NCBI GenBank assembly: GCA_050951365.1
Contig: JBMNIX010000015.1
Span: forward strand, 61,607-125,606
Length of the DNA: 64,000 bases
Reading direction: 5' to 3'
Source: JAAYHG01 sp012735455
Lineage (GTDB): Bacteria; Bacillota; DTU030; DUMP01
Shown here in pieces: positions 34,618 to 43,271 of this stretch. A program made the position numbers and the translations under genes. Below the pieces are notes generated by a model, which searched no databases, had not been told where the DNA came from, and was given only the letters and a program-made list of their open reading frames with translations. Positions within the stretch are counted from its first letter, which is position 1. Each line of letters opens with the position of its first letter.

Positions 34618-34811
34618 TTTTCTACTCCTCCTACCTCGATCGCAAAGTCCGGGCACCTGAGTTCGCATAGCTGACAACCAATGCAGGCTTCCGGGTTCTT
34701 TACCTGTACCTTGCCGTCATCACCCTGTGCAAGAACTGCTTTGGGGCAAAACTCTACGCATATGCCGCAGGCCTTGCACCACTTGGTGTTTACTTGGATC
34801 TGGTACCGCAC
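34614..34811 (-). CDS. korD: 2[4Fe-4S] ferredoxin subunit of 2-oxoacid oxidoreductase
   Basis: About 65 residues from GTG 34811, 5 nt behind GGAGGTGA; a GTG three codons earlier is too close to the site. Two clusters are visible (CKACGICVEFCP and CIGCQLCELRCP). It is the first gene of the korDABC-sucCD unit and is coupled to korA by an ATGA overlap. It relays electrons from the TPP subunit to soluble ferredoxin. Confidence 0.93.
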   Translation of the reverse strand: MRYQIQVNTKWCKACGICVEFCPKAVLAQGDDGKVQVKNPEACIGCQLCELRCPDFAIEVGGVEK

Positions 34812-34838
34812 TATCCTCACCTCCAGAGAAACCCTATT

Positions 34839-34871
34839 AGAAAAGGCTGCCGCAGTCTAAGCGGTAGCCTT
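34839..34871 (-). terminator. Terminator between the aminotransferase gene and korD
   Basis: On the minus strand AAGGCT-A-CCGC pairs with GCGG-C-AGCCTT (one mismatch), followed by TTCTAAT. It separates the 35-37 kb unit from the kor operon. Confidence 0.6.
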
Positions 34872-35002
34872 ATTCTCCGCCCCCGCTTTTCTCGTAAATG
34901 TTTCGTGCTCTCTGGGCCAAAACCTTTGGTCATTTTGCACAAAGATCATATACGAAATTGCTGAGGCGCATCATTGCTGACTTTGCGTGAACTTGTAAGG
35001 TC

Positions 35003-36181
35003 TTAACCCACCCGTCCTGCTAGGAATCTCTTCAATCGCGCCATGGCTTCGCTGATGTTCTCATAGGAATTAGCATAAGAAAGCCGCACATAGCCTTCAC
35101 CACAGGTACCAAAAGCCGAGCCGTGTACCACTGCAACACCAGCCTCTTCCAGGGCAGCATTTACAAACTCCATGGACGTCAGGCCTACAGCCTTAACGTT
35201 CAAGAAGGCGTAAAAGGCACCCCTGGGCTCCACCAAGGACACCCCCGGCGCATCGGATAGTTCACGATACACCAGGTCGCGGCGGCGCGCAAACTCGGCA
35301 ACCATGTCACGCACACAGTCCTGCGGCTCGGATGTAGCGGCAATAGCACCGTACTGGGCAAAGGTGGGGGCGCAGGTGGTGGTGTATTGGTGTACCTTGA
35401 GCATGGGGAGCATCAGGTCTTTCTGCGCCACCACATAAGCCAAACGCCACCCAGTCATGGCATAGGCCTTGGAATAACCATTAGCGGTAATGGTGCGTTC
35501 TGCCATACCTGGCAGCGAGGCAATGGATATGTGCTGAGCACCGGGATAGATGATCTTTTCGTAGATCTCATCGGTAAATACTAGAAGATCGTGCTTTATG
35601 GCCAGGTCCGCTATTCCCTGAAGTACTTCCCGTGGATAAACACATCCAGTGGGGTTGTTAGGTGTGTTAAAGATGATCATCCGTGTGCGCGGAGTTAAGG
35701 CTTTTTCGATATCCGCCACATCCACAACCCAACCATTCTCTTCTCGCGCCGAAACAATCACTGGAACAGCGCCTATCATCTGCGCCACTTGGACGTAGTT
35801 TATGAAAGCAGGCTCAATGACAATAACCTCATCACCGGCATTAAGAAGTCCTACCATGGTCATAAAGATAGCTTCAGCAGCACCCACGGTAACTACGATT
35901 TCCGTTTCCGGGTCGGCCTGAATCCCGTTCTCCTCCGCCAATTTCTTGGCAATGGCCTCGCGGAGTTTCAGAAGCCCACGGTTAGGACCGTAATGAGTCT
36001 GCCCTTCTGTGAGAGCCTGCTGAGCAGCAGCCACAATGTGCGGCGGGGTATCAAAGTCGGGTTCACCAATGCTCAGACTAATAATGCTTTTGCCTTGCGC
36101 AGCCAAGGCACGTGCTTTTTCCGACACGGCCCTGATCTGTGAGAGCTGCACTCCCGCCATTCGTTTCGAACCCATTTGCAC
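35003..36181 (-). CDS. PLP-dependent aminotransferase (aspartate aminotransferase family)
   Basis: About 392 residues from GTG 36181, 8 nt behind AAAGGAG; an ATG two codons later is possible, and a longer frame to 36214 has no better site. Class I fold landmarks are ISLSIGEPDFDTP, THYGPNRGLLKLREAI, IFNTPNNPTGCVY, FTDEIYEKI and GYSKAYAMTGWRLAY with the PLP lysine. It exchanges amino groups between an amino acid and a 2-oxoacid, probably aspartate/glutamate or an aromatic acid. It lies 38 nt after the dicarboxylate symporter gene and is probably co-transcribed with it, so an imported amino acid such as glutamate or aspartate is a sensible substrate. Confidence 0.9.
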   Translation of the reverse strand: MQMGSKRMAGVQLSQIRAVSEKARALAAQGKSIISLSIGEPDFDTPPHIVAAAQQALTEGQTHYGPNRGLLKLREAIAKKLAEENGIQADPETEIVVTVGAAEAIFMTMVGLLNAGDEVIVIEPAFINYVQVAQMIGAVPVIVSAREENGWVVDVADIEKALTPRTRMIIFNTPNNPTGCVYPREVLQGIADLAIKHDLLVFTDEIYEKIIYPGAQHISIASLPGMAERTITANGYSKAYAMTGWRLAYVVAQKDLMLPMLKVHQYTTTCAPTFAQYGAIAATSEPQDCVRDMVAEFARRRDLVYRELSDAPGVSLVEPRGAFYAFLNVKAVGLTSMEFVNAALEEAGVAVVHGSAFGTCGEGYVRLSYANSYENISEAMARLKRFLAGRVG

Positions 36182-36219
36182 ATTAATTTCTCCTTTCATG
36201 CTTCTCGTTGTCAAGTTTG

Positions 36220-37452
36220 TTAAGCCTGGATCGAAACCCTACTCGGGATCCACTTACTGCGGTCCAATTCACCTTCGCTAGCTGCCACAGCTGTTGTGCA
36301 GACCATGTCACCGATCACGTTAATGGTGGTAAGGCCCATATCAATAATACGATAAACGGCTATCACAAGAGCAAAAGCTTCAGTAGGTAGTCCAAACTGT
36401 CCCAACATGATTAGAATGAAAACTATAGCTCCACCGGGAATACCTGCTGCACCCACTGACATTACTAGGGCGCTGAAGAGCAGAGTAAATATGTGTCCTG
36501 CGGTCATCTGCATCCCAAATATTTGGGCTGTAAACAAAACAGAGATTGGGATATTGAGTGCTGCCCCGTCCAGATTAACGGTGGCCCCAAACGGTAGAGT
36601 AAAACTGTAGATATCCCGAGACACACCAAGTTCTTCATCCGCCACACGCATACTCACCGGGAGCGTAGCATTACTGCTGGTAGTGCTCATAGTCATTACG
36701 ATAACCGGTATGACCTTTTTGAGAAACTGAAACGGATTAACCTTGGCAATCAACTGCAGAATCAAAGAATAGGTAATAAAGAATTGGAAAGCCATGGCAA
36801 GGTATTCGGCGGCAAAGAACTTCGCCAGAGGCAGCAATACCGAAAACCCATACTTAGCACCTGTTACCGCCATTAACGCAAACACACCGAAGGGAGCCGT
36901 TTCCATGACTATCACCGTCATATTCGTCATGGCGTCTGTTAGTTTCTGGAAAAGATCGGCCACCGCGCGACCTGCTTCACCCATAAGGATAATACTTGCC
37001 CCAAGGAAGATGGAGAAAACAATAACCTGCACCATGTCCATGTTTGCCAGAGCGGCAATGGGATTGTCCGGAACCATCTTAATAATGCTGTCAATTATGG
37101 AAGGAATCTCTCGCTCCACAGGCTTTGCGGCGGTGTCCATAACAAAACCAATACCTGGTTTAACGATAAGAGCCATGATTAAGCCAATGAGTACAGCCAG
37201 GGCACTTGTCCCCATATAAAGACCAAAGATCTTACCACCCACACGCCCGAATCTGCGAATATCGTTCATGCTGGCCACTCCGGCCGTTATGGAGAAAAAG
37301 ATAAGAGGTGCCACCAGCATTTTGATCAAGCGGATAAAAACATCACCAATAGGCTGCAAGTACGGAACAATTGGAGTCCCGACAACCAGACCAAGCGCAT
37401 AGCCCGCTATCATGGCAATGAACACCTTTGCCGCTAAAGATACCTTTTTCAA
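36220..37452 (-). CDS. Dicarboxylate/amino acid:cation symporter (DAACS)
   Basis: 410 residues, eight helices plus two re-entrant loops expected for the GltPh/DctA fold. Signature segments are STTSSNATLPVSM (HP1), FGATVNLDGAALN, and the HP2/TM8 region PGGAIVFILIML followed by VIGDMVCTTAVA. It imports glutamate, aspartate or C4-dicarboxylates with Na+ or H+. The adjacent aminotransferase favours an amino acid substrate, which is inference. Confidence 0.93.
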   Translation of the reverse strand: MKKVSLAAKVFIAMIAGYALGLVVGTPIVPYLQPIGDVFIRLIKMLVAPLIFFSITAGVASMNDIRRFGRVGGKIFGLYMGTSALAVLIGLIMALIVKPGIGFVMDTAAKPVEREIPSIIDSIIKMVPDNPIAALANMDMVQVIVFSIFLGASIILMGEAGRAVADLFQKLTDAMTNMTVIVMETAPFGVFALMAVTGAKYGFSVLLPLAKFFAAEYLAMAFQFFITYSLILQLIAKVNPFQFLKKVIPVIVMTMSTTSSNATLPVSMRVADEELGVSRDIYSFTLPFGATVNLDGAALNIPISVLFTAQIFGMQMTAGHIFTLLFSALVMSVGAAGIPGGAIVFILIMLGQFGLPTEAFALVIAVYRIIDMGLTTINVIGDMVCTTAVAASEGELDRSKWIPSRVSIQA

Positions 37453-37842
37453 TTGTCAAACCCCCCTTTTGTTGGATCATTACGTAATCTATCGATGCTG
37501 GTTTTGAAGTGTTTCTTTATCCAATCCCCCCTTTAGCACAATTGCCTTTTTCCGAAAGCATGGAGTCTTAGATAATTTCGCCACATATTAGGGAACTCCT
37601 CCCAAATGTACTCTTGTGCACCATCGCCACAAGCATAAAGTTTTCACCTTATGACTTAACGTTTTTTTATTCACGCCATAGTCTTGTTGTCCGCAGCTAA
37701 CAAAAATTGCATATGAAATCGTATACAATCTTGCAGGAATCCACCCTTTGCCTGGCGAAGTAAAAGGCTGGAGTATTTATAGGGGGCGCCAAACGGTGGC
37801 TGACGTGCCGTTCTGAAGTGAAACAATAAGGGGGGTAGTTTC
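37453..37842. other. Divergent intergenic region between symporter and PucR-type regulator
   Basis: About 390 bases with no gene. It is AT-rich in its first 250 bases and holds both promoters. An imperfect inverted repeat (37707-37728) lies about 115 nt before the regulator start. No transposon remnants or RNA motif seen. Confidence 0.5.
37707..37728. promoter_or_regulatory. Candidate operator: imperfect inverted repeat
   Basis: TTGCATATG-AAAT-CGTATACAA: the two 9-nt arms match at seven of nine positions when one is reverse-complemented. Location upstream of the PucR-type gene and between divergent genes fits an operator. Confidence 0.4.
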
Positions 37843-38250
37843 GTGCTGCCGATAAACCAAGAGAAGGTGGCTTCTTTCAGCGCGAAGCCTAAGCTTCAGA
37901 AGATCTTTGCCAACCTTAGCCACTCCACACGGGAAGCTTTTAGTTTTTCGATAATTGGACCTTTGGTAAGAAGTCCTTATGGTCCTGATTTGATCCGGAC
38001 TTTAGAGCAATTTCTCTCCGACAACCTTAATGTCTCCCAAGCCGCAAAACACCTTTTCCTACACCGCAATACTCTACTCTATCGTCTGGCAAAAATTCGC
38101 CGGCTTACCGGATTAGATCCACGTAATTTCGATGAGGCCATGCAACTGAAACTGGCATTAATGCTCTGGTCTCAAAATGACGACCAGCCCAGTCAGTTTT
38201 TCAGGAGGGTAGAGGAGCATGGAGAGCACTCTCACTGCGCAATGCGCTAA
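37843..38250 (+). CDS. Short PucR/CdaR-type helix-turn-helix protein
   Basis: 135 residues from GTG 37843, 8 nt behind AAGGGGGG. The C-terminal half is the PucR/CdaR HTH_30 domain: LIRTLEQFLSDNLNVSQAAKHLFLHRNT, then LLYRLAKIRRLTG. Full-length members have a large N-terminal sensory region of several hundred residues; here only about 55 residues precede the HTH, with no trace of a longer frame upstream. It probably regulates the following CoA-transferase genes and perhaps the divergent symporter. Its end overlaps the next start by 32 nt. Confidence 0.8.
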   Translation: MLPINQEKVASFSAKPKLQKIFANLSHSTREAFSFSIIGPLVRSPYGPDLIRTLEQFLSDNLNVSQAAKHLFLHRNTLLYRLAKIRRLTGLDPRNFDEAMQLKLALMLWSQNDDQPSQFFRRVEEHGEHSHCAMR

Positions 38251-38506
38251 GAAGCAAACATTCGCAGAAGTAATGCGCGCAGCCTGGCTGCTCAATGCGG
38301 CTACAGTCAGTTTTGTCGAGGCACGGCAACTACTGAGCGAGATCGCTACCACGTTCCCGGACCTTGTCGCTCACCTGGGCCAGAGCAGTGCCATTTCAAC
38401 CGATGGGCGAGAGTTCTTGCAGCGTGAAATCACACGCTTCAATAAGGAATGCGAACTTCTCGCTGCAGAGCTTGCGCAAGCCAGGAGGGCTGCAAATGGA
38501 GACTGA
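38219..38506 (+). CDS. Small unknown protein coupled to CoA-transferase genes
   Basis: 95 residues, ATG 38219 preceded by AGGAGGGTAGAGGAGC. It overlaps the regulator gene by 32 nt and its stop overlaps the CoA-transferase start by 11 nt, so it is inside a tightly packed unit and likely translated. It is predicted mostly helical with a charged C-terminal helix and no cysteine cluster, signal or membrane segment. I do not recognise the family. It may be a small accessory protein of the CoA-transferase. Confidence 0.55.
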   Translation: MESTLTAQCAKKQTFAEVMRAAWLLNAATVSFVEARQLLSEIATTFPDLVAHLGQSSAISTDGREFLQREITRFNKECELLAAELAQARRAANGD

Positions 38507-39614
38507 GCTCGCAAAGAAAGTGATGACAGCCAGCGAGGCTGTCCGTCGCTTTATCAAGCCAGGGACGCATATCGCATTTGGTGGTTTTTCTATCCTGCGT
38601 CGGCCGATGACCATTGCCCGGGAAATAGTGCGTCAGGGCATTGGTGACCTCTTTGTCACAATGAACGGTGGTACCACAGTTGCTGAAATGCTGGCCGGTG
38701 CTGGACTGATTAAGTGGCTCGAGACTACTTACTTGGGCATGGAAGGCGGTATGCCCGTCGCTTACGGTGTCCGTACCGCCATCGAGCAGGGTAGCATCGA
38801 GCTGATCGAAGACTACAGCAACTGGAGCTATTCTTTGCGGACTGTGGCGGCCCGCTACGGTCTCCCCTTTTTGCCCTGTCTGGGCGACCTGGGAAGCGAC
38901 CTCTTAACATACGATACTTTTGGTAAGGCCGGCCTACGGGGGAGAAACGAGGAGGGTACATGGAAACACCCTGGCATTCCTCCGCAAAAGTATGCCGTGA
39001 TCGACGACCCCTTCGAGGGCTGGGGACTACGCCCGCGGCTGTACAACGCCGGGCCTGACAACTGTGCCAACAAGACCAATGCTTACATGGGTAGAAAAGA
39101 CCTGCCCACCACCTACACCGGCAAACCGGGAGTCAAGGTGGCCTTGGTGCCTCCACTGCTTCCTGAGGTATGCGTCCTCCGGGCGCAAAGGGTGGCCCTG
39201 GACGGGACAGTGCGCATCGAGGGTCTCTTAGGCCCGGACCTGGATCAGTCTTTGGCGGGGCGCATCCTTATCGTGGAGTGCGAGCGCATTTGTTCCCCGG
39301 ACGAACTACGCTCTGTACCTGAACATAATCAGATTGCAGCTCATTTCGTTGACGCCATTGTGGAACAACCCTTCGGGGGCTATCCCACCGCTGTTCCTAA
39401 CTATTACGACTATGACTACGAGTGGTTCAAGGAATACCAGCGCACAGTGCGCGGCTTCTCCCTGGATGATCTGAAAGCCTACTGGCAGGAGCAGGTGGCA
39501 TCTACAGAGGACGACTGGGAATACCTCTTAGACCGCGTAGGCCTGGAGCGCTTATCCTCCCTTCGGGCCGATCCGCGCTTTCACTATAACCCTAACATAG
39601 AACGGTTCAAATAA
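38496..39614 (+). CDS. CoA-transferase alpha subunit (glutaconate CoA-transferase/IpdA-like)
   Basis: About 373 residues from ATG 38496 behind AGGAGGG. Family I CoA-transferase alpha fold: MTASEAVRRFIKPGTHIAFGGFS, then GMEGGMPVAYGVR, and LVPPLLPEVCVLRAQRVALDG. It is longer than the usual ~320 residues because of a C-terminal extension rich in Tyr/Asp (YYDYDYEWFKEY). It exchanges CoA between acyl-CoA and a free acid together with the beta subunit 13 nt downstream. The substrate is unknown; some relatives (IpdAB) hydrolyse ring carbon-carbon bonds instead of transferring CoA. Confidence 0.85.
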   Translation: METELAKKVMTASEAVRRFIKPGTHIAFGGFSILRRPMTIAREIVRQGIGDLFVTMNGGTTVAEMLAGAGLIKWLETTYLGMEGGMPVAYGVRTAIEQGSIELIEDYSNWSYSLRTVAARYGLPFLPCLGDLGSDLLTYDTFGKAGLRGRNEEGTWKHPGIPPQKYAVIDDPFEGWGLRPRLYNAGPDNCANKTNAYMGRKDLPTTYTGKPGVKVALVPPLLPEVCVLRAQRVALDGTVRIEGLLGPDLDQSLAGRILIVECERICSPDELRSVPEHNQIAAHFVDAIVEQPFGGYPTAVPNYYDYDYEWFKEYQRTVRGFSLDDLKAYWQEQVASTEDDWEYLLDRVGLERLSSLRADPRFHYNPNIERFK

Positions 39615-39627
39615 GAAGGTGACAAGG

Positions 39628-40491
39628 GTGGCAGATAGAGATTACGCAACCTACCTCGCCGAACATAACCTTAGCGCCACAGGGTTCACACCCATGGAAC
39701 TCTTGGCGGTGGCTGTAGCCCGCGAGATACCGGACCAGTCCTTTGCCTTCGTCGGCACAGGACTGCCCCTCCTGGCCGCTACTCTGGCCCAAAAGACCAC
39801 TTCACCCAATCTTACCGTAATCTTAGAAGCCGGTACTGTGGGTCCAGAGATTGCCGACCTACCCATCTCAGTAGCCGATCCACGGGCAGCTTACAAAGCC
39901 ACCACCTTGAGCAGCTTGGCGGACGCCTTTGGTACCATTGCCGCCCGTGGCTTTTGTACGGTAGGAGTGCTGGGGGCAGCAGAATGCGACCAGTATGGCA
40001 ACCTTAACTCCACAGCCATTGGCGGTTACTGGCCTGCAGGTGTCTCAGAAACAGGTGCCGGGCCCAGAGTCCGCCTCACCGGCAGTGGCGGTGCCAATTC
40101 TATTGCTTCCCTGGCAGATAAGATTATTGTCATGATGGTCCACGAAAAGCGGCGCTTCCCTAAACACGTAGGTTACCTTACCACTGTGGCCGGAAGACGC
40201 GGCCCTGCAGGCGAGAGTCGCTACGACTATGGCCTTTTCCGCGGTGGGGACTTAAAGGTGATCACTGACCTTTGTACACTGAGGCCGGATCCGGAAAGCG
40301 GCATCCTGGTCTTAGATGAGATCTATCCAGGTATCAGTGCTGAAGAGGTGCTGGCCAACACCGGCTGGGATCTGGACATCAGCCAAGCCCGACCCTTCGC
40401 TCCACCCACCAAGGAAGAGCTCAAGGTGTTGCGCCTGGAGGTGGACCCCCATCGCTTTTACCTGGGGCGTACAAGCAAACGCAAGAAATAA
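39628..40491 (+). CDS. CoA-transferase beta subunit (glutaconate CoA-transferase/IpdB-like)
   Basis: About 287 residues. GTG 39628 follows AAGGTGA; a GTG at 39619 is the alternative. Landmarks are FVGTGLPLLAATLAQ, LEAGTVGPEI at the position where the catalytic glutamate of active CoA-transferases lies (ESG/EAG), and GSGGANSIASLADK. The retained glutamate favours CoA transfer over the IpdAB-type ring hydrolysis. It ends the plus-strand unit, followed by a large hairpin. Confidence 0.85.
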   Translation: MADRDYATYLAEHNLSATGFTPMELLAVAVAREIPDQSFAFVGTGLPLLAATLAQKTTSPNLTVILEAGTVGPEIADLPISVADPRAAYKATTLSSLADAFGTIAARGFCTVGVLGAAECDQYGNLNSTAIGGYWPAGVSETGAGPRVRLTGSGGANSIASLADKIIVMMVHEKRRFPKHVGYLTTVAGRRGPAGESRYDYGLFRGGDLKVITDLCTLRPDPESGILVLDEIYPGISAEEVLANTGWDLDISQARPFAPPTKEELKVLRLEVDPHRFYLGRTSKRKK

Positions 40492-40517
40492 GGACATTTT
40501 TGGAGTATAACCCAACT

Positions 40518-40583
40518 ATAAAGGGCGACAGCGTCCGGTGCCCGTACCTATAAGTACGTCTGCTCGGCGCTGCCGCCCTTTAT
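40518..40583 (+). terminator. Long imperfect hairpin after the CoA-transferase genes
   Basis: A 66-nt element with a 10-bp perfect outer stem (40518-40527 and 40574-40583), further pairing CAGCG/CGCTG inside, and a GTAC...GTAC tip. A T run (CTTTTT) appears only about 13 nt past the stem. Probably a terminator between converging genes. Confidence 0.6.
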
Positions 40584-40665
40584 GTTATCCTCGCTTTTTG
40601 GCAGCCTTTCACAACCTAGTTAACACAAGAAAACGGTTATACCATAGGGACTAACCATAGAGGTC

Positions 40666-42075
40666 TTACCTGCTTTCCGATGAGGTGGCGCTAGCAGCCC
40701 TTGGGGCCAGTACAAAACCCACTGCCAGGGTAAGGAAACTGACAAGCAATCCTGGATAAAGGGGATCGGTCGGTGCCCCGATGACCTTCCACAGCAGCGC
40801 CGTCACAGGCCCCAGGATAATGGCCCAGCGGCCTGCCTGGGGCAGAATCCGCTCGCGGAAGAAGAGGGCCGCAACCAAGGGCAGGCACACCGTGGCTCCC
40901 CTCAGTCCCATGGATAGGTACGTCCATTCCAGGATCAAGCTCTTGAGGTTTCCACTGAGAACAATGACCAGGCTGGCACCGGCCACGGCGATAATCACAA
41001 GACGTGACACCAACAGTTTCTGGGCAGGAGACGCCGTCTGACCAAAGTATCTCCCATAAATATCCCGGGCTAGCATGGTGCTGATACCCAGCGCCAGCCC
41101 TGCCCCCGTGCCAACCACCGCCACCAGCAGCGTTGCAAGAGCTACCCCGGCCAGCCAGGGCGGTAGAAACTTAAGCACAAATACTGGGAAGGCCTGCCCC
41201 GGATCCAGGTTAGGGAAGTTGAGACGCATGTAAAGGCCAATCAAGATCCCTGGTATCCCAGCAGGCGGAATAAGGAACGCCGCCAAAAGGGCACCCTTCC
41301 TGGCCGCCGCAGCATCACGGCCCGAGAAAATCGCCTGCACATAGGTTTGCGTAGATAGCACCCCCACCAGGAGGGAAAATCCTGCCGCCAAATCTACCTG
41401 AAGACCACGTCCAAACAGGCTAAACCAGGGATAGGACGGCAGTGCTCCATGAAGTCCCTGCCACCCGCCCACCAACGAGTAAGCAAGTGGTCCCGTAACG
41501 GCCAAGATACCGTACAAAAAGATCAGTTTAGTTAGACCAACCAAGCTTGCCCCCCAGACACCGCCAAAAACCACATAGGCTATAATGAGCAGTACTGCTA
41601 ATACTGCGGCCAACCAATCGGACATACTTAGCATGGACGTTAGCAGTGCTACCGCTGCCAGCACCTGGGCCACCAGATTGAGAAAGGTGCCAAAAGAGGA
41701 AAAGAGACTGGCTGTTACCGCAGCTGAGTCGCCGTATGCTCCACCCAAGAGCTCGGGTACCGTCTCGCGCTCGGCCGCTCGCAGAGGGCCAGCCAGGCTC
41801 AGGGCTAGAACCAAGCAACCAATACCACCGCCTAAGGTAAACCACCAAGCGGAAAAGCCATAACGAAAGGCCAGTTGAGCGGTGCCGATGGTGGAAGCAC
41901 CGCCCACCAGAGTTCCCATAATAGTGGCTGCCACCAGCACCGGGCCAGCCTTGCGTCCACCCACAGCAAAATCACTGGCTGTCTTAATCATGCGACCAGA
42001 GTAGACCCCTACCGCAGAGACCACGGCCAGTGTTACCGCAATGCCTACCAGGTGCCCAGCCGTAAGTTCAATCAC
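40666..42075 (-). CDS. Sodium:solute symporter (SSS family)
   Basis: 469 residues with about 13 membrane helices. GTG 42075 overlaps the hydroxyacid oxidoreductase stop by 4 nt (GTGA). SSS landmarks are SDFAVGGRKAGPVLVAATIMGTLVGGAST near the N-terminus and LLVGVLSTQTYVQAIFSGRDAAAARKG in the middle. It imports a solute, most likely a carboxylate or hydroxyacid given its operon, with sodium. It is the last gene of the 49.5-40.7 kb unit. Confidence 0.9.
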   Translation of the reverse strand: MIELTAGHLVGIAVTLAVVSAVGVYSGRMIKTASDFAVGGRKAGPVLVAATIMGTLVGGASTIGTAQLAFRYGFSAWWFTLGGGIGCLVLALSLAGPLRAAERETVPELLGGAYGDSAAVTASLFSSFGTFLNLVAQVLAAVALLTSMLSMSDWLAAVLAVLLIIAYVVFGGVWGASLVGLTKLIFLYGILAVTGPLAYSLVGGWQGLHGALPSYPWFSLFGRGLQVDLAAGFSLLVGVLSTQTYVQAIFSGRDAAAARKGALLAAFLIPPAGIPGILIGLYMRLNFPNLDPGQAFPVFVLKFLPPWLAGVALATLLVAVVGTGAGLALGISTMLARDIYGRYFGQTASPAQKLLVSRLVIIAVAGASLVIVLSGNLKSLILEWTYLSMGLRGATVCLPLVAALFFRERILPQAGRWAIILGPVTALLWKVIGAPTDPLYPGLLVSFLTLAVGFVLAPRAASATSSESR

Positions 42076-43097
42076 TTTAACTCTGCAGCCTCCTCGCTTT
42101 GCCAGAGAACTCGAGGCGATACTGCGGCCAGGTTAGCGGTTCCGGTAAGGATCATGGCCACCTTGAGTTCCGAGATCATTTTTTCTACTGCTAGTTTTAC
42201 ACCTTCAGCGCCGCCCCCTACAGCGGCCTGCAGCAGCGGTCTACCTACAAGGACGTGGTCCGCGCCCAGTGCGAGGAGTTTCAAGACATCACTGCCACTT
42301 CTGACGCCGCCATCGGCCATAATAGTGATGCGTCCCTTCACCCGAGCAGCAATGGCTGGTAGCACATCGGCAGCACCAGGAGTAGAATCCAATACGCGTC
42401 CACCGTGGTTTGATACCACAATGGCGCTGGCCCCAGCGTCAGCTGCAATCTCGGCCTCGTCTGGCGTCATGATACCCTTGACGATAAAGGGTAGGTTGAT
42501 ATTGGCCACGAGTTCCTTGAGTTTGGCCCCTGTCTTCGGCTCCACGAACATTCCGAGAAGGCGCATATTAATAAGGCCAGCCCCGTCCACATCGATGCCG
42601 AATCCAATGGCACCAACTTCCGCCGCGGACTGGGCCCATCTGATTATCTTTTCCTGTTCTCGTGGCTTAAAGATGAAAAATCCGTGGCCTTCCTCTTCTT
42701 GGAGCACTTGAAGACCCACCTTGCCGGTGTCACCAGACATACCCGCCGTGCCTGCCAAACGACAGCCCTTAACCACAGCCTTGGTAATATCATAGTCGCT
42801 GATAACGCCCTTTATGTTAGGCTTGGTTCCGGCCATGGGCGCGCCTAAGATCGGGGCTGCCAGCTTCCTACCGAAGAGATCCGCTGTTGTGTCCGGCTCC
42901 ACCACATCGTGTAGGGTGCGCAGATTAAGTTTGCGGCGGCGCAGCGCCTCCACATTGGCTATGAAGGAGGCACCCGTGCCAATGCCGCCCATGCCAGGAA
43001 CCTCTCCAGCACAGGCCCTGCCGTCGCAGACAGGACAGAGCCTACAACTCCCCTTGAGTTTTTCCTTGGCGGCAGCCCGAACTTCTGCCAAGTTCAT
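42072..43097 (-). CDS. FMN-dependent 2-hydroxyacid oxidoreductase with N-terminal cysteine cluster
   Basis: 341 residues, ATG 43097 behind GGGAGGAGAGG. It is a TIM-barrel FMN_dh domain with VSNHGGRVLDSTPG (catalytic His and Arg) and IMADGGVRSGSDVLKLLALGA for phosphate binding. The N-terminus carries C18xxCxxCxxxxC29, a pattern that could bind an Fe-S cluster. Aerobic lactate/glycolate oxidases lack it. In an anaerobe this suggests electrons leave FMN through iron-sulfur rather than oxygen. It oxidises an L-2-hydroxyacid to the 2-oxoacid. It is coupled to the SSS symporter. Confidence 0.87.
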   Translation of the reverse strand: MNLAEVRAAAKEKLKGSCRLCPVCDGRACAGEVPGMGGIGTGASFIANVEALRRRKLNLRTLHDVVEPDTTADLFGRKLAAPILGAPMAGTKPNIKGVISDYDITKAVVKGCRLAGTAGMSGDTGKVGLQVLQEEEGHGFFIFKPREQEKIIRWAQSAAEVGAIGFGIDVDGAGLINMRLLGMFVEPKTGAKLKELVANINLPFIVKGIMTPDEAEIAADAGASAIVVSNHGGRVLDSTPGAADVLPAIAARVKGRITIMADGGVRSGSDVLKLLALGADHVLVGRPLLQAAVGGGAEGVKLAVEKMISELKVAMILTGTANLAAVSPRVLWQSEEAAELK

Positions 43098-43271
43098 CCG
43101 ATACCTCTCCTCCCATTCTATCTGCCAATTTTGCTGCTTTCCGTTCCGCCCGCCGCGGTTACCGCTATAGACTTCTTGCTTGGGCGCCCAAACTCCTCTT
43201 ACCCACTCCGATCCACTCAGCTAGTCATTCTAACGGGGTTTTACTTATGCTCTCCTTTGACGTATACTCTT

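Noticed and set aside
34615..34677. Longer korA start
   Set aside because: It would run 60 nt into the ferredoxin gene, while an ATGA overlap start at 34617 fits the compact operon.
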